From positions 31,785-95,784 of the forward strand of contig CACPOY010000004.1 in assembly GCA_902635685.1 (NCBI GenBank): a DNA stretch of 64,000 nt. Reading direction: 5' to 3'. Shown here piece by piece: positions 44,885-54,621 of this stretch. Under the pieces are notes generated by a model. That model worked only from the letters and a program-made list of their open reading frames with translations, was not told the origin of the DNA and searched no databases. Position 1 is the first letter of the stretch, and each line of letters opens with the position of its first letter. The translations under genes and the position numbers were made by a program. Source of the DNA: an uncultured Pelagibacteraceae bacterium (GTDB taxonomy: Bacteria > Pseudomonadota > Alphaproteobacteria > Pelagibacterales > Pelagibacteraceae).

Positions 44885-45444
44885 TGAGATTGATTGCAGG
44901 AGTAGATGAGGTCGGAAGAGGAAGTTTAATTGGCCCAGTTTATGCAGCTGCAGTAATATTGAATAAGACTATAGATAAAAAATTACTAAAGGACTCTAAA
45001 AGTTTAAATAAATCTAATAGAGAAGTATTATCTAAGTATATCAAAAAAAATTCAATCTGGGCAGTAGGTAGAGCATCTGTTGCGGAAATTGAAAAAAAAA
45101 ATATTTTACAAGCAAGTTTACTTGCCATGAAAAGGGCAATAAAAAAGCTAAAAAAAAAACCTCACTTAATTTTTATCGATGGTAATAAATTGCCAAAAAT
45201 TAAAAATTATCATCTTAAAGCTGTAATAAAGGGAGACCAAAAAATACCATCTATATCTGCGGCTTCAATTATTGCCAAGGTTTCTCGAGATAAAATGATA
45301 ACAAATTTGTCAAAAAAGTTTGATGGTTATTGTTGGGATCAAAATTTTGGTTATGGGACTAAGCAACATTTAAAAGCCATAAAAAAACTTGGTATTACAA
45401 AACACCACAGAGTCACTTTTAATCCGATTATCAGTTATAAATAA
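44884..45444 (+). CDS. rnhB: Ribonuclease HII
   Basis: LIAGVDEVGRGSLIGPVYAAAVIL; KDSKSLNKSNRE; IFIDGNKLP. Confidence 0.97.
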   Translation: MRLIAGVDEVGRGSLIGPVYAAAVILNKTIDKKLLKDSKSLNKSNREVLSKYIKKNSIWAVGRASVAEIEKKNILQASLLAMKRAIKKLKKKPHLIFIDGNKLPKIKNYHLKAVIKGDQKIPSISAASIIAKVSRDKMITNLSKKFDGYCWDQNFGYGTKQHLKAIKKLGITKHHRVTFNPIISYK

Positions 45445-45521
45445 GTTTCACGTAGAAACACAATATCTTGTGATCTTAAAAAAAAACCACACATATCAAG
45501 TTCAAATAATTCAATCGTAGG

Positions 45522-45550
45522 TTGACCCAAGAATCTTTTTGGAGTCTAAT
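45522..45550 (+). promoter_or_regulatory. Putative sigma70 promoter of ccrM with two embedded GANTC sites
   Basis: TTGACC (45522-45527), 17-nt spacer, TCTAAT (45545-45550); GAATC 45531-45535 and GAGTC 45542-45546. Confidence 0.6.
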
Positions 45551-45563
45551 TTATTTTTATAAA

Positions 45564-46634
45564 ATGAATTTAAACTTAAAAAATAAATTAATTAATGGTG
45601 ATAGTTTAAAAGAACTAAAAAAAATTCCTGATGAAACTTTTGATTTAATCTTTGCCGACCCCCCTTACAACCTACAATTAAAAGGTGAGCTTACAAGACC
45701 AGATAGATCTAAAGTTAGCGCGGTAAATGATAAATGGGATAAATTTGAAAATTTCAAAAAATATGATGACTTCACTTATTCATGGTTAAGCGAATGTAAA
45801 AGAATTTTAAAAAAAGATGGAGCTATTTGGGTAATTGGTAGTTATCACAATATATTTAGAGTTGGCACAGCTATTCAAAATTTAGGTTATTGGATTTTAA
45901 ATGACGTCATTTGGAATAAAAAAAATCCAATGCCAAATTTTAGAGGAACACGTTTCACCAATGCCCACGAAACTTTAATTTGGGCATCTAAGTCAGAAAA
46001 ATCAAAATATACTTTTAATTATCAATCCTTAAAATGTTTAAATGACGATCTTCAAATGAGATCTAACTGGGAATTGCCGATTTGTAATGGTTCTGAAAGA
46101 CTAAAAAAGAATGGAAAAAAAGTTCATTCTACTCAAAAACCTGAGGCTCTACTTCACAGAATTTTATTAGCAACTTCAAATAAAAATGATTTAGTTTTAG
46201 ACCCTTTTTTAGGATCAGGAACAACAGCAACAGTTGCAAAAAAATTGGGTAGAAATTATTACGGAATTGAAAAAGAAAAAACTTATTTCAAAGCGGCCAA
46301 ACAAAGATTAAAGGAAGCAAAACCTATAGAAGATAATTATTTAGACACTTTGCAAAATGGTAGATCTAAGCCAAGAGTACCATTTGGGTCATTGGTTGAA
46401 TTAGGGATAATTAAACCAGGCACTACTATTTTTGATAATAAAAAGAAAATAAGTGCAAAGATCATGGCCGACGGTAGTATAAAACACGATCAAACTGAAG
46501 GCTCAATTCACAAAGTAGCAGCTACAATTTTAGGTGCTGAAAGTTGTAATGGATGGACTTATTGGTACTGTAATTTAAATGGTCGGGCTGTTCCCATTGA
46601 TTATTTAAGACAAAGATTAATTTCAAATAACTAA
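45564..46634 (+). CDS. ccrM: Cell-cycle-regulated DNA adenine methyltransferase (GANTC), CcrM-like (start moved to ATG 45564)
   Basis: FADPPYNLQLKGEL; VHSTQKPEALLHRILLATSNKNDLVLDPFLGSGTTATVAKKLGRNYYGIE; CcrM C-terminal domain PRVPFGSLVELGIIKPGTTIF.. Confidence 0.96.
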   Translation: MNLNLKNKLINGDSLKELKKIPDETFDLIFADPPYNLQLKGELTRPDRSKVSAVNDKWDKFENFKKYDDFTYSWLSECKRILKKDGAIWVIGSYHNIFRVGTAIQNLGYWILNDVIWNKKNPMPNFRGTRFTNAHETLIWASKSEKSKYTFNYQSLKCLNDDLQMRSNWELPICNGSERLKKNGKKVHSTQKPEALLHRILLATSNKNDLVLDPFLGSGTTATVAKKLGRNYYGIEKEKTYFKAAKQRLKEAKPIEDNYLDTLQNGRSKPRVPFGSLVELGIIKPGTTIFDNKKKISAKIMADGSIKHDQTEGSIHKVAATILGAESCNGWTYWYCNLNGRAVPIDYLRQRLISNN

Positions 46635-47776
46635 TTTTTATAAATTTTTCCCAAATAATTTTCTAAAAACTTTTTATTTTTGACTAATCTTTTTAAAAAA
46701 ATGTCTCTAAAAAACCTTGTCAAAGGGTTAGATAAATGAAATGTAAATTGATTAATTTTTGATCTGTTATTGACCATTCTCATTTTATTTACTCTATTTC
46801 TAAAAAAATTGCTTTCAGTATTACTTTCTATACTCTGAAATAATTCATATGAACTCTCTATTGACTGGGAAGCGCCTTGAGCAAATGACGGCGGAAAAGC
46901 AAAAAAAGCATCTCCTATTAAATGTATATTGTTATTTTTAGTCTTAAAAAAACCGTCGCTAACAAATACTGGAAATATTTTTAGTCTCTTAATTTGGTCC
47001 AGAAATTCTCTCATTTCTATCGGAACTTTGTTTAAAATCCTATTGATAAAATTTGCATCATTAAATAATGAGTGATTTTTTTGCTCCTCTTTATTAAGTT
47101 TATATTTCATTATGGCTATGAAATTTAAATCTCCGTTTTGATTTACTGGATAAATTACATAATGGAAATCTGGTCCTAAAAATAATGAGATATTTCTACA
47201 ATTAATTTTTTGAGAAATAGGTATTGTTCCTCTAATAGCTAACGTTTTATTATATCTCGGCGGTTTTAGATTTTTTAAAATAAGACTTTTACTTTTTGAA
47301 AAAACTCCGTCAGAAATAATTAAATGATCACATTCGGAAGTCTCATTATTTTCAAATATTAGTTTGATCTTCTGGTTTTGCTGATCTATCTTCGAAATGT
47401 TGTAATTGGTTTTAATTAAGTTTTCTAAATCTGTTTTTAAAAATTTGATTAATTCGGACCTTTTTAAAGTGGTATACTTGCAGTTTGCCGAATTATATTC
47501 AGAAATATTCAAATCGCATATTTTATTTGAACTTTTGATAGAGTAAAAATTTATTATATCTGGATTAAACTTTTGATCATTTTTAAAATTATCAAACCCA
47601 ATCTGATTTAAAAGATTTACACTATTAACTGATAATTGAATTCCATAACCTTCATCTAATTCTATTGAAAGATTCTTTTCATAAACTGTAATTTGATAAT
47701 TTGAACTTCTTTTAAATAAATTCGCAATGAATAAGCCAGAAATACCGGCTCCAATAATGGCAATTTTTTTCATCAA
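46631..47776 (-). CDS. FAD-dependent monooxygenase
   Basis: KIAIIGAGISGLFIANLFKRS; HLIGDAFFAFPPSFAQGASQSIESSYEL. Confidence 0.88.
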   Translation of the reverse strand: MMKKIAIIGAGISGLFIANLFKRSSNYQITVYEKNLSIELDEGYGIQLSVNSVNLLNQIGFDNFKNDQKFNPDIINFYSIKSSNKICDLNISEYNSANCKYTTLKRSELIKFLKTDLENLIKTNYNISKIDQQNQKIKLIFENNETSECDHLIISDGVFSKSKSLILKNLKPPRYNKTLAIRGTIPISQKINCRNISLFLGPDFHYVIYPVNQNGDLNFIAIMKYKLNKEEQKNHSLFNDANFINRILNKVPIEMREFLDQIKRLKIFPVFVSDGFFKTKNNNIHLIGDAFFAFPPSFAQGASQSIESSYELFQSIESNTESNFFRNRVNKMRMVNNRSKINQFTFHLSNPLTRFFRDIFLKRLVKNKKFLENYLGKIYKN

Positions 47777-48753
47777 TTTTTCTCTAAGTATTGAACAATT
47801 TTTTTTGTAAATGATGGCAACATATAACTACTCATTTTTTTACCGTCTACCCAATAAGAGTAGGGAAATTTTTTATTATCATTTGAATACTCAATTTTTA
47901 TATTCATATTCATATTGGACATTTTAAAATTTAAATTTTTATTAAAATTTTTAGGATTAGATAGTTCTACCATTGGAAAGATAGACAAATTTTTTAAAAA
48001 ATTAAATTTTGTATTTTTAATTAGTAGATATCTTTCTTTTTTTTTATAAACTTTTAGTACAAAATATTTATTTTTATTCTTCTTAATATTTTTAGTTAAA
48101 TTAAAATCTCTATTCTTGAAGGATTTGCAACTTTTTATAATTGGACATTGATTGCACATTGGATTTTTTGGTTTGCATATCAGGGCTCCTAATTCCATTA
48201 AAGCTTGAGCATAATCACTAGATCTCAGAGTTTTGCCAAATACAATTTTCTTTTGTAGCAAGTAATCTTTTTGAATTTCTTTCTCTTTCTTTAGATAAAG
48301 ATATCTTTTTAAAACTCTTTCAATATTTCCGTCTAAAGGAATATATGGTTTGTTAAATGCGATAGCTAAGATCGCATTCGCAGTATAATTTCCAATTCCA
48401 GGAAGTGTTAATAAATCCTTAATATTATCAGGTAATTTACCATCAAAATTTTTGATAATAGATACAGCGGTTTTTTTTAGATTTCTTGCTCTAGAATAAT
48501 ATCCAAGACCCTCCCAAAGTTTTATCAATCTTTTATCATTAACTTTTGCAAGAGAATTTATAGATGGTAAATTTTTTATAAATCTATTAAAAAAAGGAAT
48601 TACAGTTGTAACTTGAGTTTGTTGCAGCATAAATTCACTTATTAGTGTGTAATATTGTTTCTTTTCTAAAGAAAATTTTTTTCTCCAAGGTAGAGGTCTT
48701 TTGTTTAAATCATACCATTTAAGAATTTTTTTTGCTATTATCTTTTCTTTCAT
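47773..48753 (-). CDS. mutY: A/G-specific adenine glycosylase (start probably ATG at 48753)
   Basis: RPLPWRKKFSLEKKQYYTLISEFMLQQTQVTTVIPFF; LPGIGNYTANAILAIAF; CKPKNPMCNQCPIIKSC. Confidence 0.95.
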   Translation of the reverse strand: MKEKIIAKKILKWYDLNKRPLPWRKKFSLEKKQYYTLISEFMLQQTQVTTVIPFFNRFIKNLPSINSLAKVNDKRLIKLWEGLGYYSRARNLKKTAVSIIKNFDGKLPDNIKDLLTLPGIGNYTANAILAIAFNKPYIPLDGNIERVLKRYLYLKKEKEIQKDYLLQKKIVFGKTLRSSDYAQALMELGALICKPKNPMCNQCPIIKSCKSFKNRDFNLTKNIKKNKNKYFVLKVYKKKERYLLIKNTKFNFLKNLSIFPMVELSNPKNFNKNLNFKMSNMNMNIKIEYSNDNKKFPYSYWVDGKKMSSYMLPSFTKKIVQYLEKN

Positions 48754-49242
48754 ATGCAATATAAAAATAATACTAAGCAGAGATTCAATTCCATTCAAGG
48801 TTTAAGATCATTAAAAGACACTTTGCCAAAAAATATTAAAAAAGTAATTAATAATAGAGGTCAAGTCTATTCAGAAATACTCAATAACTGGAAGATTATA
48901 GCTGGAGCGAGTCTTTTTAAAGTTTGTTATCCAAAATCATTTAAGAGTTCAAATAAATTTGGAGTAGGTACTTTATTAATAATGGTTCAAAGAGGCAAAG
49001 AGGTAGATTTAGAATATTCCAAAAAAGAGATTATAGATAGAATGAATAATTTTTTTGGAAAGATAGTTGTAGAAAAGATTAAATTTACTAGCTTTGATTA
49101 TGAGGAAAAAATCATCAATAAAGAAAAAAAATTTAATCGGAGTGTGACAAAAGACAAATTTAATAATCAAGTTAAAAATATTAAGAACGATAAAATTAAA
49201 AAATCTTTAATAGAATTAACCAAAATATTCAGAGAAAAATGA
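48754..49242 (+). CDS. DUF721/DciA-like protein
   Basis: NSIQGLRSLKDTLPKNIKKVINNRGQVYSEILNNWKIIAGASLFKVCYPKSF. Confidence 0.8.
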   Translation: MQYKNNTKQRFNSIQGLRSLKDTLPKNIKKVINNRGQVYSEILNNWKIIAGASLFKVCYPKSFKSSNKFGVGTLLIMVQRGKEVDLEYSKKEIIDRMNNFFGKIVVEKIKFTSFDYEEKIINKEKKFNRSVTKDKFNNQVKNIKNDKIKKSLIELTKIFREK

Positions 49243-49814
49243 AAAAACTTTTATTTATTATTATTACAATTTTTGGATTGTTTAATAGTTCAATTGCTGA
49301 TGCCACAAGAATTTCCTCAGGAAAAGAAAGTGCTAAAATTACAATTATCGCATATGAGTCCTTGACTTGTAGCTATTGTGCTGATTTTCATAAAAATATT
49401 TATCCTCAACTTAAAAAGGATTTTATTGATACAGGTTTAGTAAAAATTGAATTTAGACACTTTCCTTTAGATGCTGCAGCTTTTAATGCGTCCAAAATTG
49501 CTCAATGTAACCAAGAACAAAGTTTAGAAATTTTAGAGAGTTTATATGCTAATCAAAAAAACTGGATTAAAGGAAAGACTGTTGATGAATTAAACGACAA
49601 TCTCAAAAAATTCATTGATAAGCAAGGTTACAAGATTGATTTCGAAAAATGTATTACTGATAAAAAAATTGAAGATTTTGTTTTAAATGATCGAATCGAG
49701 GGAGCTAAAAATTTCAAAGTTAATTCTACTCCTACGATAATAATCAACAACAAAAAGTTTGATAAATCTCTTAATTATAAAAATTTAAAAAAAACGTTAG
49801 AAAAACTGATATAA
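49239..49814 (+). CDS. DsbA-family periplasmic thiol-disulfide oxidoreductase
   Basis: Signal peptide; YESLTCSYCADFHKNIYPQLKKDFI; VNSTPTIIINNKKF. Confidence 0.92.
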   Translation: MKKLLFIIITIFGLFNSSIADATRISSGKESAKITIIAYESLTCSYCADFHKNIYPQLKKDFIDTGLVKIEFRHFPLDAAAFNASKIAQCNQEQSLEILESLYANQKNWIKGKTVDELNDNLKKFIDKQGYKIDFEKCITDKKIEDFVLNDRIEGAKNFKVNSTPTIIINNKKFDKSLNYKNLKKTLEKLI

Positions 49815-49822
49815 GTTGTTCT

Positions 49823-52219
49823 ATGGACTTTAAAAAAATCCAACTAAATGGATTCAAATCATTTGCAGATAAAACGAATTTTGTAATTGAAGCTGGTTTG
49901 ACTGGAATAGTTGGGCCAAATGGTTGTGGAAAATCTAATATTGTTGAATCTCTAAGGTGGGTTATGGGAGAGACATCTGCAAAAAGTATGCGTGGCTCCG
50001 GAATGGAAGATGTTATATTTTCTGGTACTTCAAACAAACCCTCTAAAAATATTGCAGAGGTCTCAGTTACTGTCTCTAAACAAGCTAATGAAGGACCTGT
50101 ACAATATAAAGAGCTAGAGGAAATAAATATTAGAAGAAAAATTGAGAAGGATAAAGGCTCAAAGTTTTATATCAATGAAAAAGAAGTAAGGGCAAAAGAT
50201 GCACAAATGTTTTTTGCTGACTTATCGACTGGTGCTCATTCACCATCAATGATCAGCCAGGGTCGTATAGGTGCTCTTGTGACTGCAAAACCTACTGATA
50301 GAAGAGCAATTTTAGAGGAGGCCGCCGGAATATCAGGCTTACATGTTCGAAGGCATGAGGCTGAGTTAAGATTAAATGCAGCAGAAAACAATTTGAAAAG
50401 AGCAGATGAATTAAGAAGACAACAAGAGAAACAGCTTGCAAACCTAAAAAAACAAGCTGAGGAAGCAACCAAATATAAAAATATTTCCAATGAAATCAAA
50501 CAAATAGAGGCTGGTTTATATTATTTAAAATTAATAGAAATTGATAAAGAAATTCTTGTTGAAACAGAAATTAACTCAGAAGCAGAAGATGAAGTAAGCG
50601 GTTTTAATGATAAAATTTCTAAAATTGAGAATTTAATCAAGCTTGAATTAGATAAAGTAACACCCTTAAGAGAAAAAAATATTGAAAGTTTATCTAGAAT
50701 TCAAAGACTTAATTTAGAACTTCAGGGTCTAGATAAAGAAAATACTAGAATACAAGATGAAATTGAAAATATAAAAAAAACACTACAAACATTAGATGAC
50801 GATATTAGTAGAGAAAAAGGAATTATAATTGACGCAAACTCAAACGAAAAAAGATTAAAGGAAGAAAAAAATGAACTTATTGAAATCGACTCAAAATACT
50901 ATGAAACTGAAAAAAAATCTAATGAGGATTTAAATAATAGTAAAAATAGTTTGCATCGAGAAGTTGAAAAAATTAAAGAATTAATCAGATTAAATGAGCA
51001 TGAAAATGCAATTAATGCACTTGAAAACTCTAAATTGTTAATCGATGAGTACGCAAACAGTTTCAGTAAGAACCAAAATATCAAAAAAGAATCTGTAAAA
51101 AGAAATGAAAGAATAAGCGTCATTAAAAAAGAAATTGAAAGTTGGAAAAATCTTTTATCTAATTCTGAAAAAATGGTAAATGAACTAACTGGTCGAAAAA
51201 ATAAATTAAATTACCAATTGGAACAACTAGATAGTCAGCCAAAGTTACAAGCTGAAAAAAAAGGTCAAATCTCTGAGGGTTTGAGAATCTCTGAAAAAGA
51301 AAAAAACGAAAATGAGATAATTATCAATAACACTGATGAAAAAATTGATATGCTTAGAAGTCAATTAGATGAAATTCAGGAACAATCTATTCAGATTAGA
51401 GAACGTAAAGCAAGTTCAAGTGCAACTATAGATGGTTTAAAAAAAAGAAAAGATGATTTGATAGATAGAGTAAGTTCAGAGCTTCATTTAACGGAAGAAA
51501 ATATTTTAGAGAACTCAAACTTGTTTGGCGTCGAAGAACTACCAGATGCAGTTATTCAGGAAGATTTATTAGATAAAAAGAAGCAAGAAAGAGAAAAATT
51601 TGGATCAGTTAATTTAAAGGCTGATGAGGAAACTAGCAAATATGAGTCTGAAATAAAAAAAATGGAAGAAGACAGATCAGATTTAGTTACTGCTATTTCA
51701 AAGTTAAAAGAAAGTATTCAAGAACTTAATCAAAAAGGAAGGGAAAGATTATTAGAGGCCTTTGGAAAAGTAAATCGTAAATTTAGTGATGTATATACAA
51801 GACTATTTAATGGTGGGAACGCAAAATTAGAACTTGTTGATTCTGACGATCCTCTTGAAGCTGGACTTGAGATGTTGGTAAGTCCGCCTGGAAAAAGACT
51901 ACAATCTATAACCTTGTTATCAGGTGGGGAGCAGGCTTTAACTGCTCTATCTTTAATTTTTGCAGTTTTTTTAACAAACCCATCACCAATCTGTGTGCTT
52001 GACGAAGTCGATGCACCATTAGATGACGCTAATGTTACGAGATTCTGCAACTTGTTGGAGGAATTAATAAGTATTACTAGTACAAAATTTATAATTGTAA
52101 CCCATCACGCTTTAACTATGTCTAAAATGAATAGGCTTTATGGTGTTACGATGCCTGAAAAAGGTATAAGCCAACTAGTTGCTGTTGATTTACAAAAGGC
52201 AGAAAGTATGGTTGCTTAA
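49823..52219 (+). CDS. smc: SMC-family chromosome segregation ATPase, short form lacking a recognisable hinge
   Basis: GPNGCGKSNIVESLRWVMGE Walker A; LSGGEQALTALSLIFAVF signature; CVLDEVDAPLDDANV Walker B; only 798 aa. Confidence 0.95.
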   Translation: MDFKKIQLNGFKSFADKTNFVIEAGLTGIVGPNGCGKSNIVESLRWVMGETSAKSMRGSGMEDVIFSGTSNKPSKNIAEVSVTVSKQANEGPVQYKELEEINIRRKIEKDKGSKFYINEKEVRAKDAQMFFADLSTGAHSPSMISQGRIGALVTAKPTDRRAILEEAAGISGLHVRRHEAELRLNAAENNLKRADELRRQQEKQLANLKKQAEEATKYKNISNEIKQIEAGLYYLKLIEIDKEILVETEINSEAEDEVSGFNDKISKIENLIKLELDKVTPLREKNIESLSRIQRLNLELQGLDKENTRIQDEIENIKKTLQTLDDDISREKGIIIDANSNEKRLKEEKNELIEIDSKYYETEKKSNEDLNNSKNSLHREVEKIKELIRLNEHENAINALENSKLLIDEYANSFSKNQNIKKESVKRNERISVIKKEIESWKNLLSNSEKMVNELTGRKNKLNYQLEQLDSQPKLQAEKKGQISEGLRISEKEKNENEIIINNTDEKIDMLRSQLDEIQEQSIQIRERKASSSATIDGLKKRKDDLIDRVSSELHLTEENILENSNLFGVEELPDAVIQEDLLDKKKQEREKFGSVNLKADEETSKYESEIKKMEEDRSDLVTAISKLKESIQELNQKGRERLLEAFGKVNRKFSDVYTRLFNGGNAKLELVDSDDPLEAGLEMLVSPPGKRLQSITLLSGGEQALTALSLIFAVFLTNPSPICVLDEVDAPLDDANVTRFCNLLEELISITSTKFIIVTHHALTMSKMNRLYGVTMPEKGISQLVAVDLQKAESMVA

Positions 52220-52232
52220 TCAAATAATTTAG

Positions 52233-52508
52233 ATGAGCAAGGATCCATTTAAAACTCGCTTAGAGATTGCAAAAAAGAAAGTTGATAAAAGAAACTCGAA
52301 CAGTAAAAATCTTAATCCATCCCCTATTGGTAATGCTTTTAAGCTTAGTACAGAACTAGTATCAGCAGTAGCAGTAGGGACAATTATTGGGTTTATTTTA
52401 GATAAGACCTTTGGTACTAAACCATGGTTAATTTTAATATTTTTTTTTGTAGGGGTAATTGCTGGAATAGCTAATGTAATTAGATCTGCAAAAAATATGC
52501 AAAAATAG
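52233..52508 (+). CDS. atpI: F0F1 ATP synthase assembly subunit I (AtpI-like)
   Basis: Two-TM protein directly upstream of atpB; VAVGTIIGFILDKTFGTKPWLILIFFFVGVIAGIANVIR. Confidence 0.88.
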   Translation: MSKDPFKTRLEIAKKKVDKRNSNSKNLNPSPIGNAFKLSTELVSAVAVGTIIGFILDKTFGTKPWLILIFFFVGVIAGIANVIRSAKNMQK

Positions 52509-52518
52509 AGATAAATTT

Positions 52519-53253
52519 ATGGCGGCAAATCCAATGACCCAATTTGAAGTTTATAGAATTGGTCCTGAAATTAAGATAGGTACTTTTGACATTTCATTTA
52601 CCAATGCAAGTTTATTCATGATTGTTAGTTCCTTTGCAATTCTTTTTATTTTTAATCTGGGTTCAAAAAAAAATTCTATGATACCAAACAAAATTCAGCT
52701 CTTAGCAGAACTCAGTTACTCTTTTGTAGCAAAGATGATAAGCGATACTGCTGGATCGAAAGCCAGACCTTATTTTGCTTTTATATTTTCATTATTTATG
52801 TTTGTTCTTTTTTGTAATATGTTTGGAATGATCCCTTATACATTTACAGTTACTAGCCACATTATTGTAACTTTTATGCTTGCTGCGTTCATCTTTATAG
52901 GCGTAACAATTATCGGTTTTATAAAACATGGCTTTGGATACTTAAAGCTATTTGTGCCAAGTGGAGTGCCTATTATATTACTTCCATTAATAGTCGTTAT
53001 TGAAATTATCTCTTATTTAAGTAGACCTATAAGTTTATCAGTTAGATTATTTGCCAATATGATGGCAGGTCACACTATGATGAAGGTTTTCGGAGGCTTT
53101 GTAGTAAGTCTCGGGATAGTCGGTGGATGGCTTCCACTGAGTTTTTCGGTTGCATTAACTGGCTTGGAGATCTTAGTTGCTTTTCTTCAAGCATATGTTT
53201 TTGCAATTTTAACATGCATTTATTTAAATGATGCATTAAATTTACACCATTAA
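52519..53253 (+). CDS. atpB: ATP synthase F0 subunit a
   Basis: SRPISLSVRLFANMMAGHTMMKVFGGF; LEILVAFLQAYVFAILTCIYLNDAL. Confidence 0.97.
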   Translation: MAANPMTQFEVYRIGPEIKIGTFDISFTNASLFMIVSSFAILFIFNLGSKKNSMIPNKIQLLAELSYSFVAKMISDTAGSKARPYFAFIFSLFMFVLFCNMFGMIPYTFTVTSHIIVTFMLAAFIFIGVTIIGFIKHGFGYLKLFVPSGVPIILLPLIVVIEIISYLSRPISLSVRLFANMMAGHTMMKVFGGFVVSLGIVGGWLPLSFSVALTGLEILVAFLQAYVFAILTCIYLNDALNLHH

Positions 53254-53271
53254 TTAACATAGGAGGATATA

Positions 53272-53499
53272 ATGGAATTAGAAGCAGCAAAAATGATTGG
53301 AGCAGGTCTAGCGGCGATTGCATTAGCTGGAGCAGGAGTTGGCATTGGAATAATTTTTGGTAACTATTTATCAGGAGCAATGAGAAATCCGTCTGCTGCT
53401 CAAAAACAGTTTCCTAATTTGCTTTTAGGTTTTGCACTTGCAGAAGCTACAGGATTATTTGGATTGGTAGTTGCGTTAATCATTTTATTTGCATTTTAG
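53272..53499 (+). CDS. atpE: ATP synthase F0 subunit c
   Basis: GAGLAAIALAGAGVGIGIIFGNYLSGAMRNPSA; LGFALAEATGLFGLVVALIILF. Confidence 0.97.
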   Translation: MELEAAKMIGAGLAAIALAGAGVGIGIIFGNYLSGAMRNPSAAQKQFPNLLLGFALAEATGLFGLVVALIILFAF

Positions 53500-53503
53500 A
53501 TTA

Positions 53504-54094
53504 ATGATTAAAAAAATATTTTTTCAGTCGATATTTTTCAATTTCTTTTTTTTGAGGGAAGTTTTTGCAGCTGAAAGCGGAGGTATGCCTCAACTTAATC
53601 CTGAATTTTGGGTTTCACAAATATTTTGGCTTATAATTACTTTTGGTATTTTGTATATAGTTTTATCAAAATTTATTTTACCAAAAATAAGCTCAAATCT
53701 TGAGCTCAGAAAATCTCAAATACAAGAAAACATAGAAACTGCTGAAAAGCAAAGAGAAATTAGTGAGATTAAGTTAAAAGAATACGATGAAATAATCTTA
53801 AAAAGTAAATTAGAGGCAAAAAATATTTTTAAAAACGCTAGGGAAAAAGTAATTAAAGAAATAAATTTAAAAAAAGAAACTTTAGATAAACAAATAGACG
53901 AAGAAATTAGTAATGCTGAAGAGGAAATAAAAACATTAAAAAGAGATGCTACAGATAAAATTAACAAAATTGCAATAGAAACATCTTCGGACCTTTTAAA
54001 AAAACTAATTGGAACAGAAATTAATAATAGCAGTATCTCAGCAATTGTTGATGATCTTTGGAAGAAGAATAAGGATAAATACTATGGCTCTTGA
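53504..54094 (+). CDS. atpG: ATP synthase F0 subunit b' (start probably ATG 53504)
   Basis: MPQLNPEFWVSQIFWLIITFGILYIVLSKFILPKIS plus coiled-coil; position between c and b. Confidence 0.9.
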   Translation: MIKKIFFQSIFFNFFFLREVFAAESGGMPQLNPEFWVSQIFWLIITFGILYIVLSKFILPKISSNLELRKSQIQENIETAEKQREISEIKLKEYDEIILKSKLEAKNIFKNAREKVIKEINLKKETLDKQIDEEISNAEEEIKTLKRDATDKINKIAIETSSDLLKKLIGTEINNSSISAIVDDLWKKNKDKYYGS

Positions 54095-54581
54095 TGCAAC
54101 ATTTTGGGTAGCAGTTTCATTTATTATATTCTTTGGTGGTCTCGTTTATTTAAAAGTCCCCCAAAAAATAAATGAAATGTTAAACAAGATAATTTTGGGT
54201 ATTAAAAATGAGATTGATGAAAGTGAAAAATTAAGAACTGAGGCTAAAATATTATCAGATAATGCTCAAAAAAAACTTAACACTGCACAGTCAGTAAGCA
54301 AAGAAATTTTAGACCAAGCCAAAAAAGATAGCGATAGATTGATAATTGAATTAAATGATAAGTTTCATAAATCTTCAGAAATTAAGAAAAATTCTGCTCA
54401 AACAAAAATTACTCTAATGAAAGACACAGCTATAAAAGAAATTAAGAATACATCTGTAAAAATTGCCATGGACTCTGTAAAAAAAATAATTACTACCTCT
54501 GTAGATAAATCCAAATTAGATAACCTGTTTGAAAAAAATTTGAATGAAACTAAAGCAGAGTTAAAAAAGATTAATTTATAA
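54084..54581 (+). CDS. atpF: ATP synthase F0 subunit b (start moved to ATG 54084)
   Basis: DATFWVAVSFIIFFGGLVYLKVPQKINEMLN; coiled-coil; follows b'. Confidence 0.9.
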   Translation: MALDATFWVAVSFIIFFGGLVYLKVPQKINEMLNKIILGIKNEIDESEKLRTEAKILSDNAQKKLNTAQSVSKEILDQAKKDSDRLIIELNDKFHKSSEIKKNSAQTKITLMKDTAIKEIKNTSVKIAMDSVKKIITTSVDKSKLDNLFEKNLNETKAELKKINL

Positions 54582-54621
54582 TCTTCTTACATTTGTTCGA
54601 AAAAAATTATAAATTACTGAG

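Noticed and set aside
53075-53380. 101-aa minus-strand ORF over atpB/atpE
   Set aside because: Antisense to two conserved F0 genes; no independent coding signal.
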